DNA from: Omnitrophica WOR_2 bacterium RIFCSPLOWO2_01_FULL_41_12
Lineage (GTDB): Bacteria; Omnitrophota; Gorgyraeia; Gygaellales; Profunditerraquicolaceae
DNA length: 20,467 bases
Assembly: GCA_001805765.1 (NCBI GenBank)
Contig: MHGW01000044.1
Location: 1 to 20,467, forward strand
Reading direction: 5' to 3'
Below the pieces are notes generated by a model. It made no database searches. It was given only the letters and a program-made list of their open reading frames with translations, and was not told the origin of the DNA. Positions 7,751-13,066 of the stretch are shown in pieces (position 1 is the first letter of the stretch; each line of letters begins with the position of its first letter). The position numbers were made by a program, and so were the translations under genes.

Positions 7751-8546
7751 TCTTTTTTTTCCTTTGCGCTACCACTACCCTGTCAATACCATTGTAATCC
7801 TTGACCAAATCGATTATCTGAAAATTTCCTGAATCTTGAAAAATATCTAATACGGCATCTTTCTGCTTAAATCCCATCTCCATAACCAGAAAACCATCCT
7901 CTCTTAAATAGGCCGGTGATTCTTTAATCAGCCTGCGATAAAAATCTAATCCGTCCGGGCCTGCGTCTAAGGCTATCCGCGGCTCATATTGCAGCTCGGG
8001 CTGTAATTGCTCAATTTCTCTAGTAGCGATATAGGGAGGATTGCTCACGATCAGGTTATAGGTGTTAGGTATTAGGTTATAGGTATCGAATAAGTCACTT
8101 GGCAAAAAATTAATACTTACATTATTCAGAAGCGCATTCTGCCTGGAAATCTTTATTGCCTCTTTTGAAATATCGGTCGCGGTTATTCTTGAATTAGCTA
8201 TAAATTTAGCCAAAGATACTGCTATGCATCCAGAACCTGTTCCTATATCCAGAATATTTACACATGATACCTGACACATGACACATGACACCAACTCTAT
8301 AACAGCTTCTACTAAAATCTCCGTCTCCGGCCTGGGGATAAAAATATTTTTATCTATCTTAAATTCTAATCCCATAAATTCTGTTTTACCTAATATGTAT
8401 TGTATGGGCTCACCCTTGATTCTTCTTCTTAATACTGAGGCAGCAAATGTTGATTTTGGTTTATCTAAAAGCATATCTCTATTTAAATAAAGGTCTACTT
8501 TTTTGCAATTTAATATTTCACTGAAGAGCAATTCTCCTTCATGCAT
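7743..8546 (-). CDS. prmC: Peptide chain release factor N5-glutamine methyltransferase
   Basis: This SAM-dependent methyltransferase (267 residues) methylates the glutamine of the GGQ motif of release factors; its substrate RF1 is encoded directly upstream. SAM motif I is I-L-D-I-G-T-G-S-G (98-106), the catalytic N-P-P-Y is at 169-172, and the linker R-I-K-G-E-P-I-Q-Y-I-L-G and P-R-P-E-T-E are typical. The N-terminal domain is shorter than usual by about 20-25 residues. An in-frame TGA about 30 bases upstream prevents extension, and AAGGA sits 8 bases before the ATG, so this start is well supported. Two stretches, residues 86-97 and 154-166, are encoded by 7-bp tandem repeats and look like loop insertions just before core strands. 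Catalytic motifs remain intact, so it is probably functional. Confidence 0.97.
   Translation of the reverse strand: MHEGELLFSEILNCKKVDLYLNRDMLLDKPKSTFAASVLRRRIKGEPIQYILGKTEFMGLEFKIDKNIFIPRPETEILVEAVIELVSCVMCQVSCVNILDIGTGSGCIAVSLAKFIANSRITATDISKEAIKISRQNALLNNVSINFLPSDLFDTYNLIPNTYNLIVSNPPYIATREIEQLQPELQYEPRIALDAGPDGLDFYRRLIKESPAYLREDGFLVMEMGFKQKDAVLDIFQDSGNFQIIDLVKDYNGIDRVVVAQRKKKNG
8050..8084. repeat. Heptanucleotide tandem array inside prmC (unit about NTTAGGT)
   Basis: Five consecutive 7-bp units begin at 8050, 8057, 8064, 8071 and 8078. Each ends in AGGT; the first three bases vary (ATC, TAT, GTT, ATT, TAT). On the coding strand they give a near-perfect heptapeptide repeat: T-Y-N-L-I-P-N then T-Y-N-L-I-V-S, immediately before the catalytic N-P-P-Y motif. 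Confidence 0.85.
8260..8287. repeat. Heptanucleotide tandem array inside prmC (unit ACACATG)
   Basis: Four consecutive 7-bp units begin at 8260, 8267, 8274 and 8281. Three are exactly ACACATG and the second is ATACCTG; a decayed fifth unit may begin at 8288. The coding strand reads V-S-C-V-M-C-Q then V-S-C-V-N-I-L, just before SAM motif I of PrmC. The unit differs from the other prmC array, but the period is the same. Confidence 0.85.
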
Positions 8547-8551
8547 TGGCT

Positions 8552-9598
8552 TTATCCTTGAGATGCCTTTATCAGGGCATCAGAAATTTCATCCAGGTCT
8601 CCCTCTAAGATTGCCTCTAACCTATGCGAGGTAAAATTAATGCGGTGGTCGGTAACGCGGCGGTCAGGAAAATTATAGGTGCGTATTTTTTCGCTGCGGT
8701 CTCCTGAACCGACCTGGGATTTGCGCATCTTGGCAATCTTCTTGGATTCTTCTTCCTCTTTTATATCTAAAATCCGCGCCCTTAGAATACGCATGGCCTT
8801 ACTCTTATTTTTTATTTGCGAACGTTCATCCTGGCAGGCAACCACAACACCCGAAGGTATATGCGTAATCCTTACTGCGGAATCTGTCTTTTGCATATGC
8901 TGTCCGCCGGGCCCTGAAGAGCGGTACGTATCTATTCTTAGATCTTTGGGTTCTATAACCAAATCCACTTCTTCGGGTTCTATTAATACCGCCACGGTTA
9001 CCGTAGAAGTATGGATCCTACCTTGCGCTTCGGTGGTAGGCACCCGCTGCACTCTATGCACGCCGCTCTCAAACCGTATCCTTTTATAAGCGCCTTTTCC
9101 TTTGATACTGAAAACTATTTCTTTAAAACCGCCTAATTCCGTAGGATGCGCTGCCATCTCTTCTACGCTCCAATTTTTCCGGGCAGCATACTTGCCATAC
9201 ATCCGATAAAGATCTGCGGCAAATAAACCTGCCTCTCGCCCGCCGGTACCTTGGCGTATTTCTACAATGGCATCTTTATCTAAACCTTTGTCGCTAGCCG
9301 TTAAAATTGTTTTCAGTTTTTGCTCTAACTCCTGCTTCCTTTTGGTTAAGCCGGGGAGTTCTTTTCTAGCTAACTCCAGTAATTCCTCTTCATGCTTTCC
9401 TCCTAAAACAATTTCTAAGTCTTCTATCTCTTGGGATAGCTTCTTATATTCGCGAAATAAAGACACGCTATCTTTTATATCCGATAATTCCTTGGCATAC
9501 CTATTATATTGCTCCTTATCAGAAATTACTTCGTAAGAAGCCAAGAGATGCTCTAATTCTTGATAACGTTTTTCTAAGGCCTGTAACTGCTCAAGCAT
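8552..9598 (-). CDS. prfA: Peptide chain release factor 1
   Basis: RF1 (348 residues) recognises UAA and UAG and triggers peptidyl-tRNA hydrolysis. The codon-reading tripeptide is P-T-T at 187-189, the P-x-T class diagnostic of RF1 rather than RF2 (S-P-F). The catalytic G-G-Q is at 231-233 within S-S-G-P-G-G-Q-H. After it the sequence is H-M-Q-K-T-D-S-A-V-R, where H-V-N-K is more usual. The N-terminal coiled region (about 1-100) and the Q-D-E-R-S-Q-x-K-N-K segment are standard. prfA starts 3 bases after rpmE without an obvious ribosome-binding site, suggesting re-initiation. prmC, which would methylate Q233, follows after 5 bases. Confidence 0.98.
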   Translation of the reverse strand: MLEQLQALEKRYQELEHLLASYEVISDKEQYNRYAKELSDIKDSVSLFREYKKLSQEIEDLEIVLGGKHEEELLELARKELPGLTKRKQELEQKLKTILTASDKGLDKDAIVEIRQGTGGREAGLFAADLYRMYGKYAARKNWSVEEMAAHPTELGGFKEIVFSIKGKGAYKRIRFESGVHRVQRVPTTEAQGRIHTSTVTVAVLIEPEEVDLVIEPKDLRIDTYRSSGPGGQHMQKTDSAVRITHIPSGVVVACQDERSQIKNKSKAMRILRARILDIKEEEESKKIAKMRKSQVGSGDRSEKIRTYNFPDRRVTDHRINFTSHRLEAILEGDLDEISDALIKASQG

Positions 9599-9601
9599 TT
9601 T

Positions 9602-9817
9602 TTATTTTGGTTCGCCGGATTTCTTAGCGTATTTCTTCATAAATTTATCTACCCTGCCTGCAGAATCAATAAATTTATGCTTTCCGCTAAAGAACGGATG
9701 GCACTTGGAACATATTTCCACCCTGATATTCTGCTTGGTGGAACGGGTGTGTATGGTTTCGCCGCAGGCACAGACAATAGTGCTTTCCTTGTAATTGGGA
9801 TGTATCTTATCTTTCAT
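9602..9817 (-). CDS. rpmE: 50S ribosomal protein L31, zinc-binding type
   Basis: This 71-residue ribosomal protein begins M-K-D-K-I-H-P-N-Y and has four cysteines in the zinc-ligand pattern (C16, C18, C36, C39), marking the C+ form. The segment C-S-K-C-H-P-F-F-S-G-K is the family hallmark, followed by D-S-A-G-R-V-D-K-F. A zinc-binding L31 can act as a zinc store in bacteria that also carry a C-minus paralogue; none is visible here. It begins 10 bases after rho with a good AAAGGAG site overlapping the rho stop codon. Linkage of rho and rpmE is widespread in bacteria. Confidence 0.98.
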   Translation of the reverse strand: MKDKIHPNYKESTIVCACGETIHTRSTKQNIRVEICSKCHPFFSGKHKFIDSAGRVDKFMKKYAKKSGEPK

Positions 9818-9820
9818 TTT

Positions 9821-9829
9821 ATCTCCTTT
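9821..9829 (-). promoter_or_regulatory. Ribosome-binding site of rpmE
   Basis: AAAGGAGAT lies just upstream of the rpmE ATG and overlaps the rho TAA stop. Termination of rho therefore happens on the rpmE initiation site, compatible with coupled translation while still allowing high independent initiation for a ribosomal protein. Confidence 0.75.
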
Positions 9830-11084
9830 ATTGGTTCATGCTGCTTAAAAAATCTTCGTTATTTTTAGTTTTGGATAATTTTTCTATCAGAAGCTCCATG
9901 GCCTCAACATTATTCAGTTCATTTAAAACTTTTCTTAATATCCAAATTTTTTGCAATCTTTCCGGCTTTAAAAGCAATTCTTCATGCCGGGTGTTAGAAC
10001 GCTTTATATCGATAGCCGGATAAATTCTACGTTGAAATAGATTTCTGTCAAGCTGTAATTCCATATTACCGGTGCCTTTAAACTCTTCAAAAATTACTTC
10101 ATCCATCCGGCTTCCGGTATCCACTAATGCCGTGGCAATGATCGTTAAGCTTCCTCCTTCTTCAATGGCGCGCGCTGCGCCAAAGAACCTCTTTGGCTTT
10201 TGCAGGGCATTGGAGTCTACACCGCCGGATAAAACCTTGCCGCTGTGGGGTACGACTGCGTTATATGCCCGGGCCAGGCGCGTTATGCTGTCCAGAAGGA
10301 TTACCACATCCCTTTTATGCTCCACCAGCCTCTTGGCCTTCTCCAGAACTATCTCAGCGACCTGGATGTGCCTTTCCGGAGGCTCATCAAAAGTGGAAGA
10401 TATTACCTCGCCGTTAACGTGCCTTTGCATATCCGTGACTTCCTCCGGCCGTTCATCTATCAGCAGTACAATAAGCACCACATCAGGATGATTGTTCATT
10501 ATAGCATTTCCTAATTTCTGCAGTAGCACCGTCTTACCGCTATACGGCTGGGCAACGATCAGGCTACGCTGGCCTTTTCCGGTAGGCGTAAGTAAATCCA
10601 TAATCCGCATAGAAATATCTTCTGTTTTATTCTCCAAGAGAAATGACTCGTGAGGATAAACAGGGGTGAGGTTATCAAAGAGCACCTTTTCTTTTGTCTC
10701 TTCGGGATTTTCAAAGTTGACTGCCTCAACCTTTAAAAGCGCAAAATATTTTTCTCCTTCTTTAGGCGGCCGGATCTGGCCGCTGACAGTATCCCCTGTC
10801 CTTAAATCAAACTTCCTGATCTGCGAAGGAGAGATATAAATATCGTCGGGGCAGGGCAGATAATTATAGTTAGGCGACCTTAAGAAGCCGAATCCTTCGG
10901 ATAAAATCTCCAAAATCCCTTCCCCAAACATTAACCCTTCCTTCTCTGCCTGGGCCTGCAGAAGTTTAAATATCAGTTCTTGTTTTTTCAGTCCGCTGAT
11001 GCCGTTGATGTTTAATTCTTTGGCTAACTTATTCAATTCGGTGATCTTCATCTCTTTTAATTTTCCGATATCTAATCTTTCCAC
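9828..11084 (-). CDS. rho: Transcription termination factor Rho
   Basis: Rho (418 residues) is a hexameric RNA helicase that ends transcription. An N-terminal SAP-like Rho_N domain (about 1-50) is followed by the cold-shock-like RNA-binding domain (about 53-125, with G-F-G-F-L-R and D-D-I-Y-I-S-P-S-Q-I-R). The RecA-type ATPase follows: Walker A at 178-185, Walker B V-I-L-L-D at 261-265, Q-loop around 284-297 and R-loop near 327-340 (M-D-E-V-I-F-E-E-F-K-G-T-G-N). The Walker A reads A-Q-P-Y-S-G-K-T, where P-P-(K/R)-A-G-K-T is usual. The start codon is GTG at 11084, supported by GGGGAGG five bases upstream; the first ATG would be residue 12. No large insertion is present in the N-terminal region. 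It starts one base after coaE. Confidence 0.97.
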   Translation of the reverse strand: MERLDIGKLKEMKITELNKLAKELNINGISGLKKQELIFKLLQAQAEKEGLMFGEGILEILSEGFGFLRSPNYNYLPCPDDIYISPSQIRKFDLRTGDTVSGQIRPPKEGEKYFALLKVEAVNFENPEETKEKVLFDNLTPVYPHESFLLENKTEDISMRIMDLLTPTGKGQRSLIVAQPYSGKTVLLQKLGNAIMNNHPDVVLIVLLIDERPEEVTDMQRHVNGEVISSTFDEPPERHIQVAEIVLEKAKRLVEHKRDVVILLDSITRLARAYNAVVPHSGKVLSGGVDSNALQKPKRFFGAARAIEEGGSLTIIATALVDTGSRMDEVIFEEFKGTGNMELQLDRNLFQRRIYPAIDIKRSNTRHEELLLKPERLQKIWILRKVLNELNNVEAMELLIEKLSKTKNNEDFLSSMNQ

Positions 11085-11096
11085 CTTAACCTCCCC
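11085..11096 (-). promoter_or_regulatory. Ribosome-binding site that fixes the GTG start of rho
   Basis: GGGGAGG (11090-11096) sits five bases before GTG at 11084-11082, inside the last codons and stop of coaE. It is one of the strongest ribosome-binding sites in the window and argues for GTG over the downstream ATG. Confidence 0.75.
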
Positions 11097-11700
11097 TTTT
11101 GACTTTTCTATAAATCTTTTCTACTTGCTTCTTTGTCTGGTCAATTGTGCCGCTATTATCTATTATAAAATCCGCGCCGCGTAACTTCATTGATAAAGGC
11201 ATCTGAGAGCGGATTCTTTTTAGGATATCATTTTTGCTGAGCGAAGTTTTCTTGATCATCCTTTCTATCTGCTGCTTCTGATTAATTTTAACCACAATCA
11301 ATTTATCTACCGTATCTTTTAAACCCGCCTCAATAAGTAAAGGCGCATCCAAAACCACCAATCTTTCTCTGGAATTTGCAATCCCGTCTTTCATCACCCT
11401 AATAATCTCGGGATGCATAACCTTATTTAATTTCTTTAACGCAGACCTGTTAGCGAATACAATCTGGGCTAATTTATGCCTATCTATATTTTTATCTTCC
11501 TTCATAATGCCCTTTCCGAAACAACGGATTATTCTTCTATGTATTCTGGTCTTAGGGCCGGCAATACTATGCGCAATCCGGTCAGCATCGATTACCCTGA
11601 CGCCTAATACTTTAAAAAATCCCGCTACCGTGGATTTTCCGCTGCCGAAACTGCCCGTAATTCCTAAGATTACCTTTTTATTACGACTTTGCCTTAACAT
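11086..11700 (-). CDS. coaE: Dephospho-CoA kinase
   Basis: This P-loop kinase (204 residues) phosphorylates the 3' hydroxyl of dephospho-CoA, the last step of coenzyme A synthesis. Walker A is G-S-F-G-S-G-K-S (16-23), followed by the D-A-D motif at 38-40 that holds the CoA ribose, and the V-L-D-A-P-L-L-I-E-A-G segment typical of the family. Length is normal. The ATG lies 20 bases inside the 3' end of glgA, with no strong ribosome-binding site, so translation is probably coupled. CoA supply is a sensible companion to acetyl-CoA synthase, but coaE next to polA is also common in Firmicutes, so the link to acsB need not mean anything. Confidence 0.96.
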   Translation of the reverse strand: MLRQSRNKKVILGITGSFGSGKSTVAGFFKVLGVRVIDADRIAHSIAGPKTRIHRRIIRCFGKGIMKEDKNIDRHKLAQIVFANRSALKKLNKVMHPEIIRVMKDGIANSRERLVVLDAPLLIEAGLKDTVDKLIVVKINQKQQIERMIKKTSLSKNDILKRIRSQMPLSMKLRGADFIIDNSGTIDQTKKQVEKIYRKVKRGG

Positions 11701-13066
11701 ATAACTCTATATACTTCTTGGCTGATTCAACCCAAGAAAAATTATACTGCATTGCCCTCAGTATTAGTTCTTTCCAATTCCTTTTCTTGCCGAAGGCATT
11801 GATTGCCTTATTCATGGTCTTGATTAACGCCTCTTTTTTATAAACATCAAAAACAAACCCGTTATCTTCGGTTACGGTATCAGCCAAGCCGCCGGTCTTA
11901 AATACCAACGGTATGGTGCCATACCTTAAACTAATCATCTGGCCTAAACCACAGGGTTCATATTTAGAGGGCATCAGAAAAATATCGCTGCCGGCATATA
12001 TTTTATGGGCAAGCCCATCATCAAATTTTAAATGCAGGGAAATTACCTTGGGATATTTTTTCACCATATTTTCTAAAAGCACATGGTATTTTAAATCTCC
12101 GGTGCCTAAAATCACTAATTGCAAATTCATTTTACAAATTTTATCTATGCCAAAGCTTAACAAATCAAAGCCTTTTTGTTCGGCTAACCGGGAGACAATT
12201 CCGAAAAGCGGTATATTGGCTTTTTGAGGCAGATTACAAATCTTCTGGAGATCGGCTTTATTTTTATACTTATCTTCTAAATTGCCGCAAGAATAATTTT
12301 TGGCGATGAATCTGTCGTTGTCAGGATTCCAGACGGAATAATCCAGGCCGTTTAACACGCCAAAGACTGAATCATTACGCTGGTTTAATACCCCTTCTAA
12401 GCCAAATCCAAATTCTTTTGTTTTTATCTCTTTGCTATAGGTAGGGCTTACCGTATTTATGATATCCGAGAAAACCATGCCTCCCTTTAAGATATTTATC
12501 TGGCCATAAAACTCTAAACCCTGCATACTAAAAAGTTTCCAGTCCAGGCCTAGTTTAGAAAATTCTTGGGCCGGGAATAACCCCTGATAACCTATGTTAT
12601 GTACGGTTAATACTGTCTTTATATCCTTAAAAAACGGATCATCGGCATAGTGCGCCTTTAGGTATAGCGGAATCAATGCCGATTGCCAATCATGGCAATG
12701 AATAATGTCGGCTTTGAAATTTATCTCTTTTAAAAGTTGCAGCGTTTTCTTACAATAAAAAGAAAACCTATCCAGATTATCATTATAATCTCCGGTTTTG
12801 TCTCCATAAAGACCATCGCGGTTAAAATAGGTATTATTTTCTATAAAATATACTTTAATATTTCTACCGATTATTGCGTAAGAGACATCTGCCTTTAATT
12901 TTTGAATTTTAAATTTTGAATTTTGAATTACCTTATAATACGGCATAGCAATGATAACTTCCTGCCCTAGGTCTTCCAATGCCAAAGGCAATGCTCCGGC
13001 TACATCTGCCAGGCCGCCGGTTTTAGCAAAAGGTACTACCTCTGATGCTGCTAAGAGTATTTTCAT
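11681..13066 (-). CDS. glgA: Glycogen (starch) synthase, GT5 family
   Basis: This enzyme (461 residues from the chosen start) extends alpha-1,4-glucan from ADP-glucose. The N-terminal K15-T-G-G-L binds the nucleotide sugar; H-C-H-D-W-Q-S (123-129), T-V-H-N-I-G-Y-Q-G (154-162) and G-L-D-Y-S-V-W-N-P-D (240-249) follow. The C-terminal lobe has V-S-R-L-A-E-Q-K-G and the catalytic E370 in Y-E-P-C-G-L-G-Q. An upstream in-frame start at 13087 would add seven residues. I chose ATG 13066 because it begins M-K-I-L-L-A-A-S-E-V like relatives, has GGAGG four bases upstream, and overlaps the polA stop as ATGA. Residues 47-58 are encoded by a 7-bp tandem repeat in a loop that varies in this family. Glycogen storage is inferred; no other glg gene is in view. 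Confidence 0.96.
   Translation of the reverse strand: MKILLAASEVVPFAKTGGLADVAGALPLALEDLGQEVIIAMPYYKVIQNSKFKIQKLKADVSYAIIGRNIKVYFIENNTYFNRDGLYGDKTGDYNDNLDRFSFYCKKTLQLLKEINFKADIIHCHDWQSALIPLYLKAHYADDPFFKDIKTVLTVHNIGYQGLFPAQEFSKLGLDWKLFSMQGLEFYGQINILKGGMVFSDIINTVSPTYSKEIKTKEFGFGLEGVLNQRNDSVFGVLNGLDYSVWNPDNDRFIAKNYSCGNLEDKYKNKADLQKICNLPQKANIPLFGIVSRLAEQKGFDLLSFGIDKICKMNLQLVILGTGDLKYHVLLENMVKKYPKVISLHLKFDDGLAHKIYAGSDIFLMPSKYEPCGLGQMISLRYGTIPLVFKTGGLADTVTEDNGFVFDVYKKEALIKTMNKAINAFGKKRNWKELILRAMQYNFSWVESAKKYIELYVKAKS
12894..12928. repeat. Heptanucleotide tandem array inside glgA (unit TTTGAAT)
   Basis: Five consecutive 7-bp units begin at 12894, 12901, 12908, 12915 and 12922. Three are exactly TTTGAAT; the others are TTTAAAT (12908) and TTTAATT (12894). 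The coding strand gives I-Q-N-S-K-F-K followed by I-Q-K-L-K-A-D in the loop after the second strand of the GT5 N-terminal domain. Confidence 0.85.

Noticed and set aside
7750..7765. Run of eight A (coding strand) at the end of prmC as a programmed slippage site
   Set aside because: It lies in the last codons beside the murA ribosome-binding site; a lysine-rich tail explains it and slippage would change only a few residues.
8050..8287. The short repeats in prmC as a CRISPR array or mobile element ends
   Set aside because: Units are only 7 bp with no spacers, no target-site duplications and no transposase; they are tandem coding repeats.
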